Origin: Sphaerulina vaccinii
Taxonomy: Eukaryota; Ascomycota; Dothideomycetes; Mycosphaerellales; Mycosphaerellaceae
Direction: 5' to 3'
NCBI GenBank assembly: GCA_022570795.1
Contig: JAKUDP010000004.1
Coordinates: 1,426,001-1,490,000 of the forward strand
DNA: 64,000 bases
Positions within the stretch are counted from its first letter, which is position 1. Each line of letters starts with the position of its first letter. Below are positions 1 to 9,814 of this stretch, piece after piece. The notes beneath the pieces were generated by a model, which ran no database searches, was not told the DNA's origin, and saw nothing but the letters and a program-made list of their open reading frames with translations. A program made the translations under genes and the position numbers.

Positions 1-158
1 AGGTACATGAAGGCTCCCAATCAACAGATCAGGATACACCCTTGCCACTCAAAACCCAGCCTTCTTCTCTGGGACCGCCATGCCGGATTTCTGTTGCATG
101 GATCTTCCTCATACTGCCCTGGTACCCGGTCGTTGTCTAGAGACACGGACAATTCGTC

Positions 159-527
159 TCATTTAGCGGGTGGCTTTGGCTTTCCCTTCATTCCACACCA
201 CATCAGCCGGAATGGCTTCTGGTATGGTGCCGGGCAGGGCACTGCGGTCATGGGGTTGTCAACCCCATCGACCCAGACGGCCTCCTCGGGCGGTGTGCCC
301 ATGGCCAGCAGGCGAGACCGCAGCTTCTGTCTCCACTCTTCATTGCGCCAGCCTGGGCCAGCAGGCAGCTCCGCTAAGTGGCCTGGTGGCTGCTGGGTCG
401 GCGGAGAGGGCGTGGTGGTGGTGGCGGCGGCGGCGGCAGGAGAGGTGTTCTCGCTCTTCTTCTTCTCTTCGCTGGTGGTGGTGGTGGTGGTGGTGGTGTT
501 TGCTTGCATCTTGCTGTCCTCTGCCAT
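159..527 (-). CDS. Small low-complexity hypothetical protein
   Basis: The frame encodes 122 residues from the first in-frame ATG at 527; the frame stays open a little further upstream but without an ATG. The N-terminal half is a poly-Thr/Glu/Lys/Ala tract produced by triplet repeats. The C-terminal half, roughly residues 55-122, is compositionally normal and rich in Trp, Pro and Arg (for example WRNEEWRQKLRSRLLAMG and VDGVDNPMTAVPC). That contrast suggests a short conserved module behind a disordered head. There is no signal peptide or membrane segment. I do not recognise the family. The opposite strand is also open for 198 codons, but that frame is repeat-driven and looks like a shadow. Confidence 0.5.
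   Translation of the reverse strand: MAEDSKMQANTTTTTTTTSEEKKKSENTSPAAAAATTTTPSPPTQQPPGHLAELPAGPGWRNEEWRQKLRSRLLAMGTPPEEAVWVDGVDNPMTAVPCPAPYQKPFRLMWCGMKGKPKPPAK
411..500. repeat. GGT/GGC triplet microsatellite
   Basis: Two runs of GGT/GGC triplets (about 411-440 and 470-499) lie inside the small ORF on the minus strand, where they encode the Ala and Thr homopolymers. Length polymorphism here would stay in frame. Confidence 0.8.
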
Positions 528-739
528 GGCTTTGTTCTCGTGTCGCTGTGCTGTCGTCCGCTTCGATGCTATGGTGGTGGTCAATTGTCGGAGAGCTTCG
601 TGAAAACAAACGCGGACGCGCTCGTCAACACCCGGACAGGATCATCTTATCGCCGCTGCTCACGACCCATCAATGATGGGCTGATTGAGACCTCATAACG
701 GATGCTGGACTGTCACTACCAATCAAATCAGCTGAAATA

Positions 740-883
740 GGTCTCGTAGTTCAGTGGCTAGAACGTCCAGTTTACAGGATGCCTCCCTATGTAGTGGCCT
801 CACGGCTTACCATAGTGGCCTGTTGCGGATCACGATCCAATGCTTCGAATCTGGAAGACCCTGGTTCGAGTCCGGGTGAGACC
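740..883 (+). tRNA. tRNA-Val(UAC) with an intron of about 73 nt
   Basis: The 5' exon (740-776) has a 7-bp acceptor strand GGTCTCG, a D arm with GTTC/GAAC and an anticodon stem TCCAG, followed by TTTACA; the anticodon at 773-775 is TAC. The 3' exon (850-883) supplies T, the matching stem strand CTGGA, a T arm CCTGG-TTCGAGT-CCGGG and the acceptor strand TGAGACC. All stems pair. The gap after position 37 (777-849) is the canonical eukaryotic tRNA intron position, but 73 nt is long. UAC reads valine GUA codons. Confidence 0.82.
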
Positions 884-1839
884 GTATCTTTTGCTCTATT
901 CAGTTCAGTTCTGGATGGCAGCATATTATCTTTTTGCTTAAACTACGACTTCACGACTGCAGGAGCCTGCTATACAGACTACGACGACATGAGCTACACT
1001 GGGTGAGAGAGATCACTTTTGCAATGGTATTTGTCTCTTGAGAAAAGGTCGAGACTATGCTCGACGGTGCAAAGACGACGAGCATTTCAACTTTTGATAT
1101 TATCTCGAGGCGCCAAGACTTCGTTCTTCTGCCAGCTTCATGCGTCATTTTCCACCTTCCACGTACCGCTCGCCGAGCACACGCCAATCTCGTACAGACG
1201 AGCAGTCACCACGGCAAGCCATTCTTCTGCGATCGAGCCAGAACGAGTCGTCACACTATCAGAGAAGAAAGCCGCCAGACTGCCTGATCGAGAGCCAGGA
1301 GACTCCGAGCGCAATACTGGAATATCCCTGGATTCAGACTGAGGACATCGCCCAGGCCATCAAGCCCTTTGCTATGAATGCAGAAGATCGCGAAGGTACC
1401 TGAGAGGACCTTGCCCATATCGACAACGAGTGCAGAGACAGAGACGGCTGAGAGGCTTGATGCTGATCTCATTCTAGGTCACATCGCGTTCGAATCCTTG
1501 GGCCAGCGCGACAGCATCGCCACCGCAGAGACACAACCGCGAGCACTAAACCGGAGGAGTATGACAGAAAGGCAAAGACAATACCCTTCGTGATGCCGAG
1601 CATGCAATCTCCAGTTACGAAACTACGGCTTTCTGCCTACAGGACCATCTAGCTCTGTGCAGCCATATGCGCGGACTAGGAGGTCCTTGATGTGAAGTTG
1701 GTATCACCGACGTCACGGCTACACGGATACTGTCTATGACAAGACGGCTGGCGGGAATTCGCATGAGTCACGCAGGTTGACAGTGCCTATACACCTAACT
1801 GCATCTATTGGACACTCCCACGACTACAACGCCATCACC
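884..1839. other. Intergenic, no recognised gene
   Basis: Several overlapping short frames occur here, but none shows family resemblance, splice structure or sensible composition. I see nothing supportable until the F-box gene start at 1840. Confidence 0.5.
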
Positions 1840-2829
1840 ATGTCTTTGGCCTCGCTCCCAGTCGAGCTGATCGAGCTCATTTGCGAACGCTGCAGCTTCG
1901 ATGACATCAAAGCCCTCATGCTTACCTCCCGGCACTTGAGTAATGTGGCAAATGACTATCTGCTCCCAGCACTAGTGAGAACGTATGGCATCACCGCAGA
2001 CAGCGCCAATAACAGAGACTGGCACATCTTCGTCGAAGAAATGCGGAACCGCTGGGATCCACCTCCGCAGGAAGAGTGGGAGTGGCGGTATAGCGATGGC
2101 TACACCGATGAAGGCGCTTTCACATTATGGGTTCATCGACTCGCTTTTGGTCAGTGGCCTGGCTGGTGGACCGACCCCGTCCGGAGCCATGGCTTGCCGT
2201 TGTGTGAAGCAGAAAGGAATGACGAAGTCTTGCTTCATGTTACACTGGAGTCACTAAAAGTGAACATCCCGACACCTCTTCGAAAACCACTTCCAGAGAA
2301 GAAAATCGTCGAGAAACTGGCAATGTTGAGGTCGATACTTCAGAAGCAAGTCGAAAGTAACGCTACCTCAGTCTCGGCGAACATCTCAGTTGAGCTACCT
2401 GAAGATTTTGTGAAAATCATGCGTACCACAAATGGGATTCAAGGTGCCGGCATACCATCTGAGATACAGCACCTTCAGCTTGTCTATAAGCTTCCGCGCT
2501 CATACGACGCCAGTGACCTGGACCAGGCATTAAGTGCCATTCCTGAAAGGTTCGGAGCCATCGCTGCTTGGAAGCTTGGTGGCGAGTCAGCACTCCAAGA
2601 CTCCAGGAAGATATAGTACGTGCTTTGTCGACCGACCCGCTACTTTGGAAGATTGACCGACCCGATGCGTTGGAAGATTGTACTAAAGACCTTCCCGGGA
2701 GAAAGGGACAACTACAACAGCCTGGCACAGCTCATACAAGAGGAGCTAGAACATATCAGAAGGCGAGAGTACCCCGGAGACAGTTACTACCTACGGTCTG
2801 GTGCTACATATCCGGACGACTGGTCATGA
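1840..2829 (+). pseudogene. F-box protein with SMI1/KNR4-like domain, interrupted by an in-frame TAG
   Basis: The frame from ATG 1840 opens with an F-box at residues 3-42 (LPVELIELICERC, then DDIKALMLTSRHLSNVA). The C-terminal half resembles SMI1/KNR4-type domains (ELPEDFVKIMRTTNGI, then a Trp-Lys-Leu-Gly-Gly segment). A TAG stop at 2614-2616 ends the protein at 258 residues. The same frame stays open for 70 more codons to 2829, and the text resumes with YVLCRP and WKIVLKTFPGE, which is what this domain normally has at its end. The stop falls where an aromatic residue is expected. I tried the GTACGT donor overlapping the stop; the acceptors I tested recreate a stop or shift the frame. F-box proteins are SCF ubiquitin-ligase adaptors. 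A functional 258-residue form remains possible. Confidence 0.65.
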
Positions 2830-3263
2830 TAGTTGCGATTCTCTCGAGCTGTTGCAGAACCGGTGAACGTGATTTGTAGAAAGCGAGCTTGGTACGGCAA
2901 ACGTCGTTGCTCGCGGTCCTGACGCTTCGAAGCGATGACTCCATTTCACGCGGATACCGCGTCTTCCAATAACTGCATGTCAACACATCGTTCCAGCGAT
3001 GTCCTCCAGACAGCTTTGTTTGCCGCATCCGAGAGGTGCAACAGTGGACAAGGGAAGAAGTTCACAGGCTTATTAGCCATCTATAAAGCCTGAAGACGAT
3101 AGTTGGTCTACATGTACAATACCTCATGGTGAGACCGCAAATATCCCGACCCTCTTCATGATGATCGTCTTCGTAGCCTCCATCTCTAGACATATCAAGA
3201 AAGAATTCCACATCATGGTCTCCAGAGAAGAATAATACCACATCCTCCTACCCAAATAACTCA
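2830..3263. other. Intergenic, no recognised gene
   Basis: This gap lies between the F-box frame and the 3' end of the minus-strand NAD(P)-binding gene. No supported ORF is visible. Confidence 0.5.
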
Positions 3264-4078
3264 TCAAGCATCACTAATCGCCGGACATGCTCCCACCCAC
3301 TTTCTCTCTTCAACTTCCTGCAACACCCAAACAGCCTGACTATTCCTACTCAACATCAACCCATCACCCTTCGTTCCAATATACCCAGCTCTAACAGGTC
3401 CAGCAGGCTTATTCGTCAAACCAGGAACTCGAAAGACGGTAAATTCGACATTACTCCCTCCCAACTTCTCCCGGGTAACATTCCCAATACCATTCACCTG
3501 TAACCCATGCATTAGTTCACATCTAGCTTCTAATGGGAGACAACTTACCTCCTTATAAGCATCTCCAAATGCCAAATAAACAAACCAAACACCAAAACAC
3601 CACTTCAAGGAGAACTTATCTTCTTCCACCTTGAAACTTGGAGTCGATAGAACCATCACTCTCTCAACACTACATGTTCCCTCCTGCTTCGCCTGCAGAA
3701 TCATAGGATACAACCTTTCATAAAACTCCGTAATCGGCGTCCCCTTGGCTGGGATTCCAGGGCCAGCGAAAGATACAAGCACAGTTGCACCGGTCGTGAG
3801 GGCCTTCTTGATAGCTTCAGTATCTGTGAATTCGCCTTTGATGATCTGAACTTTCGGCGTGGCATCTTTTGTTAAGGCGAGGGTTTGGATATGTTGTGGG
3901 AGTTTCGAAGGGTTGCGGCAGAAGATTGTCAGGTCATCTGTGCCACGCTGAAGGGAGGTTTCGAGGAAGGAAATGCCCGAGGGACCTGGGTCGTGGTGTC
4001 AGTTTTGGGTGTTGTGATGGGTACGAGATAGTTGAGCTGTATACCAGTCGCTCCGATCACTAGAAAGTGTTCGCCCAT
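3264..4078 (-). CDS. NAD(P)-binding (NmrA/atypical SDR-like) protein
   Basis: Three exons: 4045-4078, 3549-3985 and 3264-3497. They are joined by a 59-bp intron (3986-4044) and a 51-bp in-frame intron (3498-3548, GTAAGT...TTACAG), giving 234 residues. The short first exon supplies the start of the Rossmann fold: MGEHFLVIGATG joins PSGISFLE, forming the GxTGxxG dinucleotide-binding loop at about residues 9-15. Downstream are a typical second strand (LTIFCRNPSKL) and a VKVQIIKGE-like third strand. The architecture matches NAD(P)H-binding (PF13460-type) proteins; the substrate is not inferable. No signal peptide is present, so the protein is probably cytosolic. It is convergent with the F-box frame. 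Confidence 0.82.
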
Positions 4079-4504
4079 CTTGATGCTTGCTTATGTGGGG
4101 TATATCGATATCAATGTGGACATGAATTCTTCAAGATGGTATTGTTGTTGGAAAGTGATATTGATCGAGATTCTGATACTTACCAGTATTCGATGCTTGG
4201 CGCGATCATGGATCCACATATGCCCTCAATATTGATCTTGCTCTAAGCCTCCGGTATAAAGGCTGGTCGGGTACAAACAATGCCATGGTCTCCAAGTTGT
4301 GCCATGCACGAAGGCGACAACCATTTGAGAAGAGGTCAGCATAGAAGACAATTTGTAAGCGGAGAGTCTAGCTCCGAGCAGCCAAGACACTTGCTACTAA
4401 ACGAATGAAGCAGACAAGGGTGTGTCTGTGTGGATATGTATACTGGTTTTATCTATCATTGACTCGTATCTTCGTACAATGCAGTCTCGGCGACTTATCA
4501 ATCA
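4079..4504. other. Intergenic: promoter of the NAD(P)-binding gene and 3' flank of ATG15
   Basis: The stretch contains a TATAAAGG-like box near 4254, about 175 bp upstream of the minus-strand start but in plus orientation, so its role is doubtful. No gene is visible. Confidence 0.35.
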
Positions 4505-6511
4505 TCACCGAAGATCCCACTTAGGGTCGACCGCGTCTTCCCACTGCCATTCCTTACAGCTTCCATACCAGTGCCTTCCTACGCAATGTTTCCGCTTCGT
4601 GGTAGGTAACCTCGTCGGACTGGGAGTGCTCACTGAGTTAGTGCTTGGCGGTGAAGGATCGACACATATGAGACCAAAGAACTCTCGTGAAGTGCAATCA
4701 TCTTTGTCATCAGGCGCTGAGGTCGTTTTGTGTGCATGTGTAGAAGTCTTCGTAGGCTTTGGCGTAGCAGAGGTGGTCGTCGTTGTTCGCTGATCGTCGT
4801 CATCGCATCCCCAGAAGAAACCAGGAGTGCATGTGGATGTCGACTTGGACGTCGTAGTAATGACAGCTGTGGTAGATCCTGGCGCAGCACTGGTCGTGGT
4901 TATTGTGGCTGTAGATGTTGTCGTTGACTCATCCTTGCAGCCAAACCATCCAGGTGTCTTGCAAGTCGAAGTCGATGTGGTAGTAGTACTGGAGCTGGTT
5001 GTTGTCGTTGCTGTCGTCGTAGTACTCTCATCAAGACATCCCCACCATCCCGGTGTCTTACAAGTCTCCGTCCGTGTTCGTGTTGCTGTAGAAGTACTGC
5101 TCATACTACTTGTCGTAGTACTTTCGGTGCCATTGCTTTCGTAGAATTTCCAATTGTAACAGTCCACACACTCTTCATCGGCTTCACAGCTCGGCACAGT
5201 GTCGTACTTCTCCAGTACATCTCTGATCACATTGACAATCTTGTGAGTTCCAATACCTACTCGCCACCCAAGATCGCCAACTGTGTCATATGTGCAGGTC
5301 TTGCCTGTGTGGCATACTCCTTGGAAGGCATAACCAGCGATAGTGCAGAAAGAGGATGCTGCATTGCATGTGCCCATGTAGATAGGATCTGCAGTGTGAC
5401 CGAAATGGTGTAGCTGGACATCTGACCTAGACTGATGCGAGCCGATCTGGTACCCAGGTGGCGTAGGAAGGCCCAGGCGAGAGGCAGCCATCGCGTCTGG
5501 AAATGCTTCAAAGGTCATCGTTGGTAGTCCGTACGTCAATCCTAGCAGCGAGCTGACCACGCCTCCGAGAGAGTGCCCAGAAAGCCAGACGTCCGAATTC
5601 GGGTATCGTTCTGTCACGTTATGATAGAGATCTCGCACAGCCCAGTAGTAGTGACTCTTCGTCTTGAGCGACTTGACCAAGCAAGTAGAATTGCATTGGT
5701 AGGTCCCTGTCATGCAATCGCAGACCTGCTTCCACAGATATTGTCCACCTTGGCCACAGCAGCAGGATCCGAACAGGTTATCATTGAGCTTGTCATTGCC
5801 AGTAGTGTCGGCACCATCAAAGACTGCAGGAGAAGTTCCTTTCAATCCGATCACAACAGTGGAGTTGGTCTCGTCTGCAAAGATGTGCCCACGCAGCCCA
5901 TCAGTCTGCCAGCCAAAGTCATCCGTATAGTTGAAGCCTCCCTTGACTGGCAACCACTCTCCATCCAGTCTCGTCTGAACATAGGCATTCGCAGCCATCT
6001 TCGCGAATGTTATGACAGTGCTCTTGTCGCTGATGTTCGGCCCTGCAATCTCATCTGATCTCCATGCTGATGCTGGCAACTCTGCGGCTCGGCCATACCA
6101 TTCTGATTCTGCCAGCAGATCATCGATATCGGTCTTGTTCCTTGCTGCTAGTCGTTGAATGTTCGTGGTCACTGCTTGCGCACGCAGCTCGCTCGGCGCG
6201 TCTTCGATCGTCTCTCCGCCATCGTAGCTGACTCGGAGTTTCGCTTGGGGTTTGATGTCGACATATCGGTGTAGGTTGGGGTACTTGTGGGTACCGTGGT
6301 GGTAGATGTGGCGGAGTTTGAACACTCTCTCTCCTCCCAGGTCTCTCGATGGTTCGCTATTCGGACTTTCGCCTGGTAAGCTCGGTGGTAGCACGACCTG
6401 CGGAGAACGAGGAGCTCTCAGGTGCCTGGGTCTCGCGGCATCTGCATGATGGATCAAGCCTGCTAGTAACAGTAACAGCAGGCAGACAACAAACAGACTA
6501 TGGCTGATCAT
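4505..6511 (-). CDS. ATG15: Autophagic lipase ATG15
   Basis: The likely start is ATG 6511, giving 668 residues. It is followed immediately by a strong hydrophobic signal anchor (FVVCLLLLLLAGLIH), as in the ATG15 family; the frame stays open 52 codons upstream, but that part looks like leader. The alpha/beta-hydrolase nucleophile motif GHSLGG is at about residue 313, in WLSGHSLGGVVSSLLG, with many N-glycosylation sequons around it. Family knowledge: ATG15 is an ER-made integral membrane phospholipase that reaches the vacuole by the multivesicular-body route and breaks down autophagic and MVB vesicle membranes. The C-terminal 200 residues are a Ser/Thr-rich tail with repeated CKTPGWWGC-like boxes. 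No intron is needed. The gene is divergent from the VPS9-domain gene. Confidence 0.93.
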   Translation of the reverse strand: MISHSLFVVCLLLLLLAGLIHHADAARPRHLRAPRSPQVVLPPSLPGESPNSEPSRDLGGERVFKLRHIYHHGTHKYPNLHRYVDIKPQAKLRVSYDGGETIEDAPSELRAQAVTTNIQRLAARNKTDIDDLLAESEWYGRAAELPASAWRSDEIAGPNISDKSTVITFAKMAANAYVQTRLDGEWLPVKGGFNYTDDFGWQTDGLRGHIFADETNSTVVIGLKGTSPAVFDGADTTGNDKLNDNLFGSCCCGQGGQYLWKQVCDCMTGTYQCNSTCLVKSLKTKSHYYWAVRDLYHNVTERYPNSDVWLSGHSLGGVVSSLLGLTYGLPTMTFEAFPDAMAASRLGLPTPPGYQIGSHQSRSDVQLHHFGHTADPIYMGTCNAASSFCTIAGYAFQGVCHTGKTCTYDTVGDLGWRVGIGTHKIVNVIRDVLEKYDTVPSCEADEECVDCYNWKFYESNGTESTTTSSMSSTSTATRTRTETCKTPGWWGCLDESTTTTATTTTSSSTTTTSTSTCKTPGWFGCKDESTTTSTATITTTSAAPGSTTAVITTTSKSTSTCTPGFFWGCDDDDQRTTTTTSATPKPTKTSTHAHKTTSAPDDKDDCTSREFFGLICVDPSPPSTNSVSTPSPTRLPTTKRKHCVGRHWYGSCKEWQWEDAVDPKWDLR

Positions 6512-7099
6512 GCTGGCCAAGGATGCTGTTGTTCTCCTGTGAGAGTTGGAAAGACATGGACTTAGGTGGCATCGCATCTGAGTGTATTGTTCCACAACAA
6601 CAGTAGCAGAGAGATGTGGAAGGGATGGCTTTCGAAGTAGAAGTGTCATCAGTGTCATGGTTGTCACGAGATGAGATGCTCGCTCCCGCTTATCGACAAT
6701 GACACAATCCCGTCTTGCCTTTCCTTTCTCGATTATCGCTTAGCAGTGCCGATCGCTTCATGTGCGTGGCGTGGCCTGCTTGGACGCTAGTGTGCCTGTC
6801 TGTCTCATACAACTGGAGTGTGATGTGATCTTGTTGACTGACATCTTGGAGCAACGCCGGGCGTGTCACCAGCATTCTTACCGACGGTCATACTAGTTAG
6901 TTCTACAGCAGCCTGGACTTGATTTGATCTGTAACACACTGCGGCCGGTCATCGTTGTCCACGAGCCGCCCGCGCCAGTCGAGGATGGTGAGATGAGAGC
7001 ATCCGTCTGCCTGGAGAAAGTATAACAGTACAGGCATAGAACTATCTCCTGTCGAGTCGTGTAAACGCGATAAGAAGAACTGTTGGTATATTGGCAAAG
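6512..7099. promoter_or_regulatory. Divergent promoter between ATG15 and the VPS9-domain gene
   Basis: This 588-bp interval separates two start codons that point away from each other, so both promoters must lie here. I see no clear TATA box or recognisable operator. Both neighbours act in endosome/vacuole traffic, so shared regulation is possible but only inferred. Confidence 0.5.
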
Positions 7100-9481
7100 A
7101 TGGCAGAGATAGAGTCGCCGCCCTCGACGGCAGCAAACAACAGGCCCAAACCGCTTCATCTGTCCCGGTCGTTCTCACGGATGGCCGATCGAATGGCTGA
7201 GCGACAAGCAGAGTCTCCAGGCTTACCTTCTAGGAAAAGGGCGAGCACACTACAGGAGGCTGGCATACCCGCTGTGCCCGAGGCGAGACACATCGCAACT
7301 TCACCGGAGCTCAACGGACAACGATCAATGGCAGATGTCTTTGAAAGTCATGAAGAGGGAGAGCATCACGAAGAGCAGAAAGAAGGAGCGAGAACACCTG
7401 GTCTGAATGTGCCTAGCACTATGGACGAGCTGCCCATTGAAATCAGGACGCAATGTGATCGCTTCATCGAGAGCCTGTCTGCGAAAGTGCACCCAACTCC
7501 GCTCAATGCAGATCAATTATCAGACCTCTTCCAGGACTTCTACGAGCGTGCGGCGAACCATATAGCTACACATATTGCTACCCTAGCAGCACGAATTGGA
7601 CGATCGACACCACCGGCTCAAACGAGAACAGGCAAAGGGAGACAGCGATCTGGATCTGGGGCGAAGAAGGGCAATCAGGATGATGCCTCAAGTCACGCGG
7701 AGATGCTTACCGCGACGGAGGTGGCGGACAGAAAGAAGGCGAGAAAGATGCTGGAGCACAAGAGGATAGCACTACAAGAGGCGGTCGAAAGGGCAGTCTG
7801 CGAGAAGATCTACGACAAGATCTGGAAGCACAGGAGCACAGAGGATGAGGCTAGAGACGACAAGCTTCGATCAAGGACACAGGCACTGTCGTTAGTCGGC
7901 ATTGGCTTGAAAGAGCTACATGCGGACAAGCCGGATGTGCGCCAACTTGCAGAAGAGCGAAAGGACGAGATCAACTTGTCACTTGCACCCGCACGTGAAG
8001 CTTTGCGGCGTATGGACGATGACCACTATCCACTTGGAAAGCTGCATCAATTGACAGCTGCTCACCAAGCGATTGTTGAGACTCTGTCGCAGATCTTTCC
8101 GTCCTCTTCATCAGCTGACGAGATCCTGCCGACCTTGATCTACACTCTGATCACATGTCCGTCAGACGGCATCAATGTAGTCAGCAACTTGGCCTTCATT
8201 CAACGATTCAGGATGTCAAGTAAAGTTGATGGAGAGGCAGCATACTGCTTGGTCAACCTTGAAGCCGCAATATCATTCTTGGAGACAGTCGATCTGTCCT
8301 CCCTTCGTGCAGATGAATTGCCGCAGGGACCGGATGCAAAAGCGACCTCGATATCGAGTCGCTCATCAACACCTAGACTCGAAGGACCCACTTCAATCGT
8401 ACAACCTAAGAACACTCACGTTGTCACACCAGATCTATCTACGGCGACAGCGAAACAACCTGAGCTGAGCACAAGTTCAGCTAGTGCTGTGGAAAGTCTG
8501 CCTTCGCCTGGTGTGGTTGGACCTACACCCACCAGACCACCAATGCACCAACGGCGCATCTCATCTATGATTGCGAATACCACTGCTCGTGTCGATACAG
8601 GACGGCAAGACTTCCTGAATGCCGCTGACAAGCTTTACGATTCTGTTAATGGCACACTTGAAAACAGCATGCAGTTCCTCTTTGGCCGTTTCAAGGAGCA
8701 AGTGGCTGACTCAAGATCTTCTCTGCCCAAGACCCTCGAAGATGCGCGAAGACTTGTCTCCTCTCCTACTATAGGACACGACGACGAGGACTCATTGCAC
8801 CACTCTGGACGTAGTAGTCCCGCCCCTACCGATCCACTATCAGCAGGCGGAAGTCTGCTCGAGCCAAACAAGATGCTGGAATTGCTTGGTGGCAAGAAAG
8901 CCGTGACACGCGACAGAAGTGTAGACAGCACAAAATCTGGTGGCAGCAGCGGCAGACGGGCTGTCACATTCGACAGCAAGACTGTCGCTGCGCAGCAAAA
9001 GGCTAGTCAGCAGCAACCCACAACGCCTTCAGGCTTGTTCAATTCGATCAACCCTTTGAACAATCTGAATAAGTTTGGCATGCCTGCTTTCGTGCCACGA
9101 TTCGGTCGTGCTGGTAGTGTCAATAGCGCTGCACAGCCACCTCCAGTCGACACGAAACCACCAGCACTCCCTGCAGGCGCCATGGCAGCTCAAGGACGCA
9201 TGAATGATATTGTGGAATCTCCTACCAGTATGCGCAAGACATCAGATACTCTGACAGTGCCGCCTTTCGGTTTGGAAAGGACTCTAAGTAGGGATTCTGT
9301 AGGCGGAGGCGATGATATGAATGCGAGAGAGTCGTTGGCAGAGCTCAGAAAGCTGAAGCCACCCAAGAAGAGATTCTTGGAGATCGAAAGTGTGAATCAG
9401 CTCAAGATTGGTGAGGTTGAGGAACTGCTGTTGGAATATCGAAGATTGGCAAAAGCTATCGGAGAGGCGATTGCGAATTGA
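7100..9481 (+). CDS. VPS9-domain protein (Rab5-type GEF)
   Basis: This single exon encodes 793 residues from ATG 7100 (MAEIESPPST). The catalytic VPS9 domain spans about residues 265-405: LVGIGLKELHADKPD, then LAPAREALRRMDDDHYPLGK, LPTLIYTLITCPSDG and AAYCLVNLEAAISFLETVD. Upstream lies a helical region (about 110-260), as in other VPS9 proteins. The C-terminal 350 residues are Ser/Pro-rich and probably disordered, ending in a conserved-looking helix (KIGEVEELLLEYRRLAKAIGE). VPS9 domains load GTP on Rab5/Vps21 GTPases at early endosomes. I see no CUE domain, so this resembles the MUK1-like rather than the Vps9p branch; that assignment is tentative. Confidence 0.88.
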   Translation: MAEIESPPSTAANNRPKPLHLSRSFSRMADRMAERQAESPGLPSRKRASTLQEAGIPAVPEARHIATSPELNGQRSMADVFESHEEGEHHEEQKEGARTPGLNVPSTMDELPIEIRTQCDRFIESLSAKVHPTPLNADQLSDLFQDFYERAANHIATHIATLAARIGRSTPPAQTRTGKGRQRSGSGAKKGNQDDASSHAEMLTATEVADRKKARKMLEHKRIALQEAVERAVCEKIYDKIWKHRSTEDEARDDKLRSRTQALSLVGIGLKELHADKPDVRQLAEERKDEINLSLAPAREALRRMDDDHYPLGKLHQLTAAHQAIVETLSQIFPSSSSADEILPTLIYTLITCPSDGINVVSNLAFIQRFRMSSKVDGEAAYCLVNLEAAISFLETVDLSSLRADELPQGPDAKATSISSRSSTPRLEGPTSIVQPKNTHVVTPDLSTATAKQPELSTSSASAVESLPSPGVVGPTPTRPPMHQRRISSMIANTTARVDTGRQDFLNAADKLYDSVNGTLENSMQFLFGRFKEQVADSRSSLPKTLEDARRLVSSPTIGHDDEDSLHHSGRSSPAPTDPLSAGGSLLEPNKMLELLGGKKAVTRDRSVDSTKSGGSSGRRAVTFDSKTVAAQQKASQQQPTTPSGLFNSINPLNNLNKFGMPAFVPRFGRAGSVNSAAQPPPVDTKPPALPAGAMAAQGRMNDIVESPTSMRKTSDTLTVPPFGLERTLSRDSVGGGDDMNARESLAELRKLKPPKKRFLEIESVNQLKIGEVEELLLEYRRLAKAIGEAIAN

Positions 9482-9814
9482 TGTTGTTGTCTCTTCAGCG
9501 CGGCGTTATGGAGAGGAGAGGGATTGTTTGAATGAGCGGCTTGTATAGCGTTAGACCTACTACAATGAATACGTATCCTTACAAAACAGAACGCCACGTC
9601 TAGACTCACCAAGTGTGGCATTGCTCGTTTGTGTTATCGGAGGGCGCCGTCTCACTGGCCGGCCCCGAGACTTCCTCGCCAAGAGATAGCAACCACTCCT
9701 TCCTTCCTCGCAAACAATAAAATACACCTACACCATAAACATAGACTTCTTTTTGTTCGATTTCGCTCTTCTCCCTGTTCCGACCTTCTGCCATACACTT
9801 TAACAAGGATCAAG
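9482..9814. other. Intergenic / promoter of guanine deaminase
   Basis: 333 bp between the tandem plus-strand VPS9 and deaminase genes. It is pyrimidine-rich near 9690-9790, as expected of a fungal core promoter. No gene is visible. Confidence 0.4.

Noticed and set aside
7..603. 198-codon plus-strand ORF opposite the small low-complexity gene
   Set aside because: Composed of Gly/Val homopolymers from the triplet repeat; it is the reverse of the minus-strand Thr/Ala tract.
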